Position numbers and translations under genes: made by a program. The notes beneath the pieces were generated by a model that saw nothing but the letters and a program-made list of their open reading frames with translations, was not told the origin of the DNA and ran no database searches. 25,477 nucleotides of DNA from Pseudomonadota bacterium (lineage in GTDB: Bacteria > Pseudomonadota > Gammaproteobacteria > Burkholderiales > Burkholderiaceae_D), in the NCBI GenBank assembly GCA_023392035.1, contig JAEVZY010000030.1, forward strand, positions 1-25,477, read 5' to 3'. Every line of letters starts with the position of its first letter. The stretch's first letter is position 1. Of the stretch, positions 13,537-24,930 are shown piece by piece.

Positions 13537-15192
13537 ATGAAAGATTCCATGCGAAACAGGCTTGCCGCGCGCTTGGCCACGCGCGAATGGTGGCGCGGGG
13601 CGCTGATTTACCAGGTCTATCCGCGCAGCTTCCAGGACAGCAACGGCGACGGCATCGGGGATTTGCCGGGCCTGAGCGCTCGCCTCGACTACATCGCCGC
13701 GCTGGGAGTGGACGCGATCTGGATCTCGCCCTTCTTCCGCTCGCCGATGAAAGACTTCGGCTACGACGTGTCGGACTATCGCGACGTCGCCCCCATCTTC
13801 GGCACCCTGCAGGACTTCGAACAGCTCATCGCGCGCGCCCATGAACTGGGCTTGCGCATCTTCATCGACCAGGTGATTTCGCATACCTCGGACCAGCATC
13901 CCTGGTTCGTGGAAAGCCGCCACAGCCGCGACAACCTGCGCCACGACTGGTATGTCTGGGCCAATCCCAAGCCGGATGGCAGCCCGCCCAACAATTGGCA
14001 TTCCGTGTTCGGCGGTCCGGCCTGGCAGTGGGATGCGCGGCGGCGCCAGTACTACCTGCACAATTTCCTGCCCTCGCAGCCGGACCTCAACTTCCACAAT
14101 CCCCAGGTGCGTGCACAAATCCTGTCCGATGTGCGCTTCTGGTGCGAACGCGGCGTGGATGGCTTTCGCTTTGACGCCTGCAATTTCCATTTCCACGATC
14201 CGCAGCTGCGCGACAACCCGCCGGCCGCCGCCAACGCCAAGGTGGCCAGCGTGCGGGCCGACAACCCCTATGCCATGCAGCGCCACCTGCACGACAAGAA
14301 CCAGCCGGAGAACCTGCCCTTCCTGCAGGAACTGCGCAAGGTGCTGGACCACTACGGCGCGGTCAGCCTGGGCGAAGTGGGCGACGAGGACGCGCTGTCC
14401 CTGATGGCGCAATACACGGGCGACGGCGACAAGCTGCACATGGCCTACAGCTTCAACCTGCTCACGCCCACTTTCAGCGCCGCCCATATCCGCGCCGAAG
14501 TGCAGGAGCTGGAAAAGCGCATCGCCGACAACGGCGGCTGGGGCTGCTGGTCCCTGTCCAACCACGACGTGGCGCGGGTGCTTTCACGCTGGGGCGGCGC
14601 CGGGGCCGACCGCCAACTGGCCAAGCTGCTGCTGGCCATGGTCTGCAGCCTGCGCGGCAGCGCCTGCCTGTACCAGGGCGAAGAACTGGGCCTGACCGAA
14701 GCCGAGATCGCCTTCGAGGATTTGCAAGACCCCTACGGCATCAATTTCTGGCCCGAATTCAAGGGCCGCGACGGCTGCCGCACGCCCATGCCCTGGGACG
14801 ACCAGGAGCCCAATGCCGGCTTCTCGCCGCACAAGCCCTGGTTGCCGCTGGCGTCGGACCATCTGCCGCGGGCAGTGGCGCGCCAGGAGCAGGATGAGCA
14901 ATCGGTGCTGAATTTCTTTCGCAACTTCACCCTCTGGCGGCGCGGCATGCCGGTGCTCAGTCGCGGCAGCATCCGCTTCCTGGACGCGCCCGAGCCGGTG
15001 CTGATGTTCCTGCGCGAACTGGACGGCCTGCGCCTCTTGTGCGCCTTCAACCTGGGCAAGAGCATGCAAGAAGTGCCCCTGCCGTTCGAAGTGACGCCCA
15101 GCGCCGGACACGGCTTGCAGGGCGTCACCCGGCGCGGCAACAAGCTGCTGCTTTCGCCCTGGGACGGTTTTTACGGCCAGGTGATCGCGTGA
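13537..15192 (+). CDS. GH13 alpha-glucosidase (oligosaccharide-active)
   Basis: This 551-residue cytoplasmic alpha-amylase-family enzyme has no signal peptide. The TIM barrel begins REWWRGALIYQVYPRSFQDSNGDGIGDLPG, as in alpha-glucosidases and oligo-1,6-glucosidases. Catalytic residues are the nucleophile D213 in DGFRFDACN, the acid/base E280 in LGEVGD and D344 in LSNHD. Conserved segments FFRSPMKDFGYDVSDY and QVISHTSDQHPWF place it near the GH13_17/GH13_23 alpha-glucosidases. It probably removes terminal glucose from maltose-size products of glycogen breakdown. Its stop overlaps the GTG start of glgB, so it is translationally coupled to the glycogen genes. ATG 13549 is an alternative start with similar support. 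Trehalose synthase was considered, but the length and ends do not fit. Confidence 0.85.
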   Translation: MKDSMRNRLAARLATREWWRGALIYQVYPRSFQDSNGDGIGDLPGLSARLDYIAALGVDAIWISPFFRSPMKDFGYDVSDYRDVAPIFGTLQDFEQLIARAHELGLRIFIDQVISHTSDQHPWFVESRHSRDNLRHDWYVWANPKPDGSPPNNWHSVFGGPAWQWDARRRQYYLHNFLPSQPDLNFHNPQVRAQILSDVRFWCERGVDGFRFDACNFHFHDPQLRDNPPAAANAKVASVRADNPYAMQRHLHDKNQPENLPFLQELRKVLDHYGAVSLGEVGDEDALSLMAQYTGDGDKLHMAYSFNLLTPTFSAAHIRAEVQELEKRIADNGGWGCWSLSNHDVARVLSRWGGAGADRQLAKLLLAMVCSLRGSACLYQGEELGLTEAEIAFEDLQDPYGINFWPEFKGRDGCRTPMPWDDQEPNAGFSPHKPWLPLASDHLPRAVARQEQDEQSVLNFFRNFTLWRRGMPVLSRGSIRFLDAPEPVLMFLRELDGLRLLCAFNLGKSMQEVPLPFEVTPSAGHGLQGVTRRGNKLLLSPWDGFYGQVIA

Positions 15193-17378
15193 GCCAACTC
15201 GACCCGGGCGCGATCCAGGCCCTGATGCGCGGCCAGCATGGCGATCCCTATGCCGTGCTGGGCATGCACTTGATCGACGAAGAATTGCGGGTGCGCGCGC
15301 TCCTGCCCGAAGCCGTCAAGGTTGAATTGCTCGACGCTGCCAGCGATGCCGGCGGCGATGCCTGCCTGGTCGAACTGTTGCGCCATGAGGGCAGCGATCT
15401 GTTCGAAGCCGTGGTACCGGGCCGGCACCAGCCTTTCCCGTATCGCCTGCGGGTGGACTGGGGCACGCACCAGCAGGTGTTGGAAGACGCCTATCGCTTC
15501 GGCCCGCAGTTGCGCGAAATGGATATCTGGCTGTTTGCCCAGGGCCAGCACCAGCGCCCCTATGAATTCCTGGGCGCGCATCCGGTGCAGGTGCATGAGG
15601 TGTGGGGCGTGCGTTTTGCGGTTTGGGCGCCCAATGCCGAGCGGGTCTCGGTGGTGGGCAGCTTCAACAATTGGGATGGACGGCGCCACATGCTGCGCCT
15701 GCGTCCCGAATGCGGCATCTGGGAAGGCTTCGTGCCGCATGCCGGCCAGGGCGATCTGTACAAATTCGAGATTCGCACGCGCGAGGGCGATTTGCTGCGC
15801 AAGTCCGATCCCTATGCCTTTCGTGCCGAGTTGCGGCCGCAAACCGCGTCCATCGTGCAGCGCATGCCGGCCTGGGTGGCGCCCAGCAATGAACGCCGGC
15901 GCGCCAATGCCCACGATGCGCCGATCTCGATCTACGAAGTGCATGCCGGCTCCTGGCGCCGCCATCAGGATGGGAGCTGGCTGAGTTATGAAGAGCTGGC
16001 CCGGCAGCTGGTGGACTATGCGCGCGACCTGGGCTTCACCCATATCGAGCTGCTGCCGCTGCACGAGCATCCCTTTGACGGTTCCTGGGGTTACCAGCCC
16101 ACGGGCCTGTATGCGCCGACTTCACGCTTCGGCACGCCGGAACAGTTTGCCCAGCTGGTGGCGCGTGCGCATGAAGCCGGACTGGGCGTGCTGATCGACT
16201 GGGTGCCCGGCCACTTTCCGGATGACCCGCATGGCCTGGCGCGCTTCGATGGAAGCCATCTGTACGAGCATGCCGATCCGCGCGAAGGTTTTCACCAGGA
16301 CTGGAACACCCTGATCTACAACTTCGGCCGCAACGAAGTGCGCAATTTCCTGGTGGGGAATGCCTTCTGGTGGATAGAGCGCTATGGCGTGGACGGCTTG
16401 CGGGTGGATGCGGTGGCCTCCATGCTGTATCGCGACTACAGCCGCAAGGAGGGCGAATGGCTGCCCAACCAGTATGGCGGACGCGAGAACCTGGAAGCGA
16501 TGGCCTTCCTGCGCCAGGCCAATGAACTGATTTCCCGCGAGCGCGTCGAAGCGGTCACCATGGCCGAGGAATCGACCAGCTTTCCCGGCGTCTCGCATGC
16601 GGTGCAGGACGGCGGCCTGGGCTTCGGCTACAAGTGGAACATGGGCTGGATGAACGACACCCTGCGCTACATGCAGAAGGATCCGGTGCATCGCCGCTAC
16701 CACCACGACTTGCTCACTTTCGGCCTGATGTATGCCTTCAGCGAGAACTTCGTGCTGCCGCTCTCGCATGATGAAGTGGTGCACGGCAAGGGTTCGCTGC
16801 TGTCGCGCATGCCGGGCGATGAATGGCAGCGCTTCGCCAACCTGCGCGCCTACTACGGCTTGATGTGGGGCCATCCCGGCAAGAAGCTCTTGTTCATGGG
16901 CGGCGAATTCGCCCAGCATGCGGAATGGAATGCCGATGGCAGTCTGGATTGGCATCTGCTGCAACATCCGCTGCATCAAGGCGTGCAGCGCCTGGTGCGC
17001 GATCTGAACCAGGTGCTGAAGAGTTTTCCGGCGCTGCACCGCATCGACTTCAATCCGATCGGCTTCGAATGGCTGGTGGCGGACGACCGCGACAATTCCT
17101 GCCTGGCCTTTGCCCGCCATGACGGAAAGGGACAAGTGGTGCTGGTGGCCTGCAATTTCACGCCGGTGCCGCGCCACGGCTATCGCATCGGCGTCTCGCA
17201 GGCCGGAAGCTGGCGCGAAATCATCAATACCGATCTTTCCGTGTATGGCGGCAGCGGCCTGTCCAACGGCATCCTGCAGACCCAGCCGCAAGCCGCCCAC
17301 GGCCGCGCGCAATCGCTGGCGCTGACCCTGCCGCCGCTGGCCACGCTGATGCTGGTGCTTGAAGGAGGGCAGGCATGA
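15189..17378 (+). CDS. glgB: 1,4-alpha-glucan branching enzyme GlgB
   Basis: GlgB introduces alpha-1,6 branches into growing glycogen. The 729-residue product has the full two-part N-terminus: an N1 module opening QHGDPYAVLGMH, and a CBM48 domain at about 130-220 with VWGVRFAVWAPNAERVSVVGSFNNWDGRRHMLR. The GH13 barrel follows, with nucleophile D407 in DGLRVDAV, acid/base E460 in TMAEEST and D528 in LSHDEVVHGKGS. The C-terminal beta domain begins near residue 630. Length and catalytic spacing match the enterobacterial enzyme closely. The start is GTG at 15189 overlapping the previous stop (GTGA), and the gene ends overlapping glgX (ATGA). No anomalies. Confidence 0.97.
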   Translation: MSQLDPGAIQALMRGQHGDPYAVLGMHLIDEELRVRALLPEAVKVELLDAASDAGGDACLVELLRHEGSDLFEAVVPGRHQPFPYRLRVDWGTHQQVLEDAYRFGPQLREMDIWLFAQGQHQRPYEFLGAHPVQVHEVWGVRFAVWAPNAERVSVVGSFNNWDGRRHMLRLRPECGIWEGFVPHAGQGDLYKFEIRTREGDLLRKSDPYAFRAELRPQTASIVQRMPAWVAPSNERRRANAHDAPISIYEVHAGSWRRHQDGSWLSYEELARQLVDYARDLGFTHIELLPLHEHPFDGSWGYQPTGLYAPTSRFGTPEQFAQLVARAHEAGLGVLIDWVPGHFPDDPHGLARFDGSHLYEHADPREGFHQDWNTLIYNFGRNEVRNFLVGNAFWWIERYGVDGLRVDAVASMLYRDYSRKEGEWLPNQYGGRENLEAMAFLRQANELISRERVEAVTMAEESTSFPGVSHAVQDGGLGFGYKWNMGWMNDTLRYMQKDPVHRRYHHDLLTFGLMYAFSENFVLPLSHDEVVHGKGSLLSRMPGDEWQRFANLRAYYGLMWGHPGKKLLFMGGEFAQHAEWNADGSLDWHLLQHPLHQGVQRLVRDLNQVLKSFPALHRIDFNPIGFEWLVADDRDNSCLAFARHDGKGQVVLVACNFTPVPRHGYRIGVSQAGSWREIINTDLSVYGGSGLSNGILQTQPQAAHGRAQSLALTLPPLATLMLVLEGGQA

Positions 17379-19384
17379 GGCTGGCCGCCGGCAGCATAGA
17401 GCGCCTGGGCGCGCGCTGGGACGGCCTGGGCGTGAACTTCGCGCTGGTGGCGCCCGATGCGCAGGAAGTGGAGTTGTGCCTGTTCGATGAGGCCGGCAAG
17501 GAATCCGCCCGCCACGCCATGGCCGGCTGCATCGACGGCGTCTGGCATGGCTACCTGCCGCAAGCCGGTCCCGGCACGGTCTATGGCTACCGGGTGCATG
17601 GCGAGTATGCCCCGCAACGCGGTCACCGCTTCAATCCGGGCAAGCTGCTGCTCGACCCCTATGCGCGCGAAATTCTTGGTCGCTATCAGGGCGAAGCCGC
17701 CTTCCATGGCGACAGCGCACAAGACACCGCCGACATCGCCCTCAAGGCGCGCGTGATCGCCGACGGCGCCCATGTGCATGACGAAACCGCGCCGCGCATC
17801 GCGCTGGCCGACACCGTGCTCTACGAGGCGCACCTCAAGGGCATGAGCATGCGTCACCCGGATGTGCCGCCGGCCTTGCGCGGCAGCTATGCCGGCATGG
17901 CGCATCCGGCCGTGCTGGACCATCTGTGCCGGCTGGGCGTGACCAGCGTCAGCCTGTTGCCGGTGCATGCGCGCGCGGACGAGGCGCGGCTGCAAGCCAT
18001 GGGGCTATCCAATTACTGGGGTTACAACAGCATCGGCTTTTTTGCGCCAGAGGCGCGCTACTGGTCCGGCCGCGCCGGCACCACCCCGCGTACCGAATTC
18101 CGCGACATGGTGGACGCCTTCCACGAGCGCGGCCTGGAAGTGATCCTGGATGTGGTCTACAACCACACCGCCGAAACCGATGAAAACGGCCCGACGCTTT
18201 CCTTTCGCGGCATCGCCAATGCGCTCTACTACCGGCTCGATGCCGACGACAAATCACGCTATGTGAACTGGGCCGGCTGCGGCAATGTGCTCAATCTGGC
18301 CCAGCCGCGCGTGCTGCAGATGGTGATGGATTCGCTGCGCTACTGGGTGCGCAGCATGCGGGTGGATGGTTTCCGCTTCGACCTCGCCACCCTCCTGGCG
18401 CGCGGCGAGCAGGACTTCGACGCCCGCGGCGGCTTTCTGGCGGCGGTGCTGCAAGACCCGGTACTGTCACGTGTGAAGCTGATCGCCGAACCCTGGGATA
18501 TCGGCCCCGGCGGCTATCGGCTGGGTCAATTTCCGCCGGGCTGGCTGGAATGGAACGACCGCTATCGCGACGACATGCGCCGCTTCTGGCTGCGGCGCGA
18601 AGCAGGTTTGGGCAGCTTCGCGCGCCGCTTCGCCGCTTCCGACGATGTGTTTGCCCATGACCACCGGCAGCCGCTGGCCTCGGTCAATTATCTGACTTCG
18701 CATGACGGTTTCACCCTGCGCGACCTCAGCACCTACGAGCAGAAACACAATGAGGCCAACGGCGAGAACAATCGCGATGGCCACGGCGAGAATTTCTCCA
18801 CCAACTGCGGCGTGGAAGGCGAAAGCGACGACCCGCAAGTGAATGCGCGCCGCAAGCTGCTTACGCGCGCCATGCTGGCGACGCTGGCTTTTTCGCAGGG
18901 CACGCCCATGCTGCTGGCCGGCGACGAAATGGGCCACAGCCAGGGCGGCAACAACAATGCCTATTGCCAGGACAATGAAACCACCTGGCTCGATTGGGCC
19001 AGCGCCGACAGCGATCTGATCGACTACGTGCGCCAACTGTTTGCCCTGCGCGCCGAACTGCCGGCCCTGCGTCACGCGCAATGGCATCGCGAGCAGGGCG
19101 GCGGCGAACTCGACATCGCCTGGCTCAAGGCCGATGGCGCCGCCATGCAGGCGCAGGACTGGGAACGCGAAGACGCCATGGCGATTGCGCTGTTTTCGCC
19201 CCAGGCAGGGGATCTGCAGATCCTGCTCAACCGCGGCCCCGGCCCGCGCCGGTTCCACCTGCCGGCGGGCGACTGGCAGTGCCGGCTCGCCAGCAGCGGC
19301 GCCATTGAAAGCGGCAAGCTGTTCCAACATCAAATCGAAGTGGCGGCGGACACGCTGCTGCTCATGACCAAAAGCAGTGCTTGA
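17375..19384 (+). CDS. glgX: Glycogen debranching enzyme GlgX
   Basis: GlgX hydrolyses alpha-1,6 linkages of short branch stubs left by glycogen phosphorylase. The 669-residue product has an N-terminal CBM48-like domain (GARWDGLGVNFALVAPDAQEVELCLFD, about 10-100) and a GH13_11-type barrel with LYEAHLKGMSMRHPDVP, NYWGYNSIGFFAPEARY and DVVYNHTAETDENGPTLSFRG. Catalytic residues are D336 in DGFRFDLAT, E372 in IAEPWDIGPGGY and D444 in TSHDGFTL. The family-typical stretch KHNEANGENNRDGHGEN follows. The C-terminal beta domain is somewhat divergent. The ATG overlaps the glgB stop. A short direct repeat of AAGCAGTG (19372-19379 and 19384-19391) brackets the stop codon. Confidence 0.95.
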   Translation: MRLAAGSIERLGARWDGLGVNFALVAPDAQEVELCLFDEAGKESARHAMAGCIDGVWHGYLPQAGPGTVYGYRVHGEYAPQRGHRFNPGKLLLDPYAREILGRYQGEAAFHGDSAQDTADIALKARVIADGAHVHDETAPRIALADTVLYEAHLKGMSMRHPDVPPALRGSYAGMAHPAVLDHLCRLGVTSVSLLPVHARADEARLQAMGLSNYWGYNSIGFFAPEARYWSGRAGTTPRTEFRDMVDAFHERGLEVILDVVYNHTAETDENGPTLSFRGIANALYYRLDADDKSRYVNWAGCGNVLNLAQPRVLQMVMDSLRYWVRSMRVDGFRFDLATLLARGEQDFDARGGFLAAVLQDPVLSRVKLIAEPWDIGPGGYRLGQFPPGWLEWNDRYRDDMRRFWLRREAGLGSFARRFAASDDVFAHDHRQPLASVNYLTSHDGFTLRDLSTYEQKHNEANGENNRDGHGENFSTNCGVEGESDDPQVNARRKLLTRAMLATLAFSQGTPMLLAGDEMGHSQGGNNNAYCQDNETTWLDWASADSDLIDYVRQLFALRAELPALRHAQWHREQGGGELDIAWLKADGAAMQAQDWEREDAMAIALFSPQAGDLQILLNRGPGPRRFHLPAGDWQCRLASSGAIESGKLFQHQIEVAADTLLLMTKSSA

Positions 19385-19432
19385 AGCAGTGGCCGATGCA
19401 AAGCGGCCCCCGACCCAGACAAGGATGGAGAC

Positions 19433-20725
19433 ATGACCGAACTCAAACTCGACGATACCGACCGACTCGTCCTCGGCCGGCAACTTCCCAAGCGCACGGT
19501 GGCCCTGGTGCTGGCCGGCGGGCGCGGTTCGCGCCTGATGGATTTGACCGACCGCCGCGCCAAGCCCGGCGTTTTCTTCGGCGGCAAATTCCGCATCATC
19601 GATTTCGTGCTGTCCAACTGCATCAACTCCGGCATCCGCCGCATCGGCGTGGCCACCCAGTACAAGTCGCATTCGCTGTTGCGCCACCTGCAGCGCGGCT
19701 GGAACTTCCTGCGCGGCGAAGCCAATGAATTCATCGACCTGTTGCCGGCCCAGCAGCGGGTGAACGAATCCTATTGGTATCGGGGCACGGCGGACGCGGT
19801 GTACCAGAACATCGACATCCTGCGCGGCTACAAGCCCGAGTACCTGCTGGTGCTGGCGGGCGATCACATCTACAAGATGGATTACTCGCTGATGCTGCTG
19901 GACCATGTGGAAAACAGCCGCGGCTGCACCGTAGGCTGTATTGAAGTGCCGCGCATGGAAGCCACGGCGCTGGGCGTGATGGCGGTCGATGGCGAGCGCA
20001 GGATCACCGACTTCCTGGAAAAGCCCAAGGACCCGCCGGCCATGCCGGGCAAGCCCGACGTGGCGCTGGGCAGCATGGGCATCTACGTCTTCAATGCCGA
20101 GTATCTCTACCAATTGCTGGAAGAGGACATGGCCGACGACAGCTCCAGCCATGACTTTGGCAAGGACATCATTCCGCGCGTGGTGCGCGAGGGCAATGCG
20201 CTGGCCCATCCCCTGAACATGTCGTCGGTGCCGCGCCAGGCCGGGGTGCCGCCCTATTGGCGCGACGTGGGAACGGTGGATGCCTTCTGGTCGGCCAACC
20301 TCGACCTCGCCTCCAACATGCCGGAGCTGAACCTGTACGACCGCGAATGGCCGATCTGGACTTACCAGGAACAACTGCCGCCGGCCAAGTTCGTGCCGGA
20401 TGAAAGCGGCAACCACGGCAAGCTGGCCAACATTCTCATCTCCGGCGGCTGCATCGTGGCCGGTTCCGACATTACCCAGGCGGTGATTTTTTCCAACGTG
20501 CGCATCAGCTCGTATTGCCGCATCGTGCAGGCGGTGATCCTGCCGCAGACCACCATCGGCAGCAACTGTCGCCTGCAGCGGGTGGTGATCGATCGCGGCT
20601 GCGTGATCCCGGACGGCACCGTAATCGGCGAAGATGCCGAGCAGGATGCCGCGCGCTTCTACCGTACCGACAATGGCGTGGTGCTGGTGACCCAGGCCAT
20701 GCTGGATCGAATGGCGAGGGCTTGA
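19433..20725 (+). CDS. glgC: Glucose-1-phosphate adenylyltransferase GlgC
   Basis: GlgC makes ADP-glucose from ATP and glucose-1-phosphate, the committed and allosterically regulated step of glycogen synthesis. The 430-residue product has the nucleotide-binding LAGGRGSRLMDLTDRRAKPGVFFGGKFRIIDF (about 27-58). K44 and the adjacent Pro lie where activator-binding residues occur in relatives. Other segments are WYRGTADAVYQN, LAGDHIYKMDY, DFLEKPKDPP and PYWRDVGTVDAFW. The C-terminal left-handed beta-helix is visible in SSYCRIVQAVILPQTTIGSNCRLQRVVIDRGCVIPDGTVIG. GGAG (in AAGGATGGAGAC) lies just upstream of the ATG. The 48-nt gap after glgX is the longest between glgB and glgA. The stop overlaps glgA by one base. 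Confidence 0.97.
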   Translation: MTELKLDDTDRLVLGRQLPKRTVALVLAGGRGSRLMDLTDRRAKPGVFFGGKFRIIDFVLSNCINSGIRRIGVATQYKSHSLLRHLQRGWNFLRGEANEFIDLLPAQQRVNESYWYRGTADAVYQNIDILRGYKPEYLLVLAGDHIYKMDYSLMLLDHVENSRGCTVGCIEVPRMEATALGVMAVDGERRITDFLEKPKDPPAMPGKPDVALGSMGIYVFNAEYLYQLLEEDMADDSSSHDFGKDIIPRVVREGNALAHPLNMSSVPRQAGVPPYWRDVGTVDAFWSANLDLASNMPELNLYDREWPIWTYQEQLPPAKFVPDESGNHGKLANILISGGCIVAGSDITQAVIFSNVRISSYCRIVQAVILPQTTIGSNCRLQRVVIDRGCVIPDGTVIGEDAEQDAARFYRTDNGVVLVTQAMLDRMARA

Positions 20726-22200
20726 TGCGCGTACTGCACGTCTGCAGCGAAGTCTATCCCCTGCTCAAGACGGGCGGCCTGGCCGACGTCACCGGCGCGC
20801 TGCCGGCGGCGCTGGCCGCGCTGGGTTGCGACGTGCGGCTGGTGTTGCCCGGCTTTCCCGCGATACTGGAAGGCTTGGGCGAGATGCGCGAAGTGGTGCG
20901 CCTGTCCCACCGTTTCGGCGCCGCCAATGTGCGCCTGCTGCTGGGCCGGCTGCCCAATGGCATTGCCGCCTATGCGATCGAAGCGCCGGATTTGTATCAG
21001 CGCGCCGGCAATCCCTATGCCGACGCCTACAACAATGCCTACGCCGACAACGACCGCCGCTTCGCCTTGCTGGGCTGGGTGGCGGCCGACCTGGCGCTCG
21101 GTCTCGATCCCGACTGGCAGGCGCGCATCGTGCATGGCCATGACTGGCACGCCGGTCTGGCGCCGGCCTGGCTCAAGGCTTGGGAAAGACGCGAAGGGCG
21201 GCGCGCCGCGGCCAGCGTCTTCACCGTGCACAATCTGGCCTACCAGGGCATTTTTTCCGCTGCCAGTTTCGCGCAACTGGGCTTGCCGCCCGATTTCATG
21301 CAGATGCACGGCCTCGAATACTACGGCCAGATGTCCTACCTCAAGGCCGGCCTCTACTATGCCGACCGGCTGACCACCGTCAGCCCCACCTACGCGCTGG
21401 AAATCCAGACTGCCGAGCAGGGTTGCGGGCTGGATGGCTTGCTGCACACCCGCGCGCGCGAACTGACCGGCATCTTGAATGGCGTGGATTACCAGACCTG
21501 GAATCCCGCCGGCGACAGCCTGATTGCCGCCAACTACGACAGCCAGCGGCTGGAGGGCAAGCGTGGCTGCCGGCGCGCCCTGCAACGCGCCTTCGGCTTG
21601 CGTGAACAGGACCAGGCGCCGCTGTTTGGCGTGGTCAGCCGCCTGACCGAGCAAAAGGGTTTGCAGTTGTTGTTGAACGCGCTGCCCTGGATGGTGGAAC
21701 GCGGCGCGCAAGTGGTCTTGCTGGGCAGCGGCGAAGCCTGGATGGAACAAGCCTTTCGCGATGCGGCCTTGCGCTACCCGGGCGCGGTCGCGGTCGAGAT
21801 TGGCTACGATGAAGCGCGTTCGCATTCCATCATTGCCGGCGCCGATGTCATCGTCGTGCCCTCGCGCTTCGAGCCTTGCGGCCTGACCCAGATGTATGGG
21901 CTGGCCTATGGCACGCTGCCGCTGGTGCGGCGCGTGGGCGGCTTGGCCGACACCGTGGTGGACAGCAATGAAGCCGCCTTCGAGCAGCATGCGGGCACCG
22001 GCTTTGTGTTTGGCGAATTTACCGATGCCGCCTTCGGCGCGGCGGTGGACCGCGCCCTGCGCATGTGGCAAGACCCCCGCCTGTGGCATGAAACCCAGCG
22101 CAACGGCATGCGCGCCCATTTCAGTTGGGACGACGCGGCGGCGCACCTGATGCCGATCTATCGCGAGCTGGACACAGCCTTCGCGCAAGCGGCCGACTGA
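20725..22200 (+). CDS. glgA: Glycogen synthase GlgA
   Basis: GlgA is a GT5 glycosyltransferase that transfers glucose from ADP-glucose to the non-reducing end of alpha-1,4-glucan. The 491-residue product starts RVLHVCSEVYPLLKTGGLADV, with the ADP-glucose-binding KTGGL at K15-L19. It continues with HGHDWHAGLAPAWL, FTVHNLAYQGIF, the inter-domain segment PLFGVVSRLTEQKGLQLL and the C-terminal catalytic SRFEPCGLTQMYGLAYGTLPLVRRVGGLADTV. The ATG overlaps the glgC stop (TGATG), coupling substrate supply and polymerisation. Length is about normal. No anomalies. Confidence 0.97.
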   Translation: MRVLHVCSEVYPLLKTGGLADVTGALPAALAALGCDVRLVLPGFPAILEGLGEMREVVRLSHRFGAANVRLLLGRLPNGIAAYAIEAPDLYQRAGNPYADAYNNAYADNDRRFALLGWVAADLALGLDPDWQARIVHGHDWHAGLAPAWLKAWERREGRRAAASVFTVHNLAYQGIFSAASFAQLGLPPDFMQMHGLEYYGQMSYLKAGLYYADRLTTVSPTYALEIQTAEQGCGLDGLLHTRARELTGILNGVDYQTWNPAGDSLIAANYDSQRLEGKRGCRRALQRAFGLREQDQAPLFGVVSRLTEQKGLQLLLNALPWMVERGAQVVLLGSGEAWMEQAFRDAALRYPGAVAVEIGYDEARSHSIIAGADVIVVPSRFEPCGLTQMYGLAYGTLPLVRRVGGLADTVVDSNEAAFEQHAGTGFVFGEFTDAAFGAAVDRALRMWQDPRLWHETQRNGMRAHFSWDDAAAHLMPIYRELDTAFAQAAD

Positions 22201-22227
22201 ACCGATACGATTGGAGTGCAGCAAGCG

Positions 22228-24678
<2,451 letters not shown>

Positions 24679-24930
24679 AGCCACTCTCCCCCAGTCCAAG
24701 CCTCGCGCCTTGCGTCCGGAATGCGCGCAAAGCTCATCGCTAGCCGAACATCGGACGCCGATATGAATGCGCGTGGGATAGTGCAATTCGATGCCCGCCC
24801 AACACCCGCTCTCCTCGAACATTGTTTTTGTTTGTTTTTGATTTCCTAACCCCCGCCCAATTTCGAACGTGCGCTAATCCCTGACGCTGCCGCAGACCGC
24901 GGCAAAGTCCCAGATCAGTCAGGAGATTGG
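24679..24930 (+). other. Intergenic region between glgP and the exoprotein gene
   Basis: This 252-bp stretch has no credible gene. It includes an unusually T-rich patch (about 24821-24844, repeats of GTTTTTG) and a small inverted repeat TGCCGC/GCGGCA (24888-24904). The promoter of the exoprotein gene should be here. AGGAG (24921-24925) is its ribosome binding site, 5 nt before the ATG. Confidence 0.4.

Noticed and set aside
18467..20416. 649-residue open frame on the - strand across glgX and glgC
   Set aside because: It crosses the boundary of two clearly coding + genes and has shadow-type composition.
24888..24904. Terminator for glgP at the TGCCGC/GCGGCA inverted repeat
   Set aside because: The stem is only 6 bp, lies 210 bp after the stop and has no T-run; it could equally belong to the exoprotein leader.
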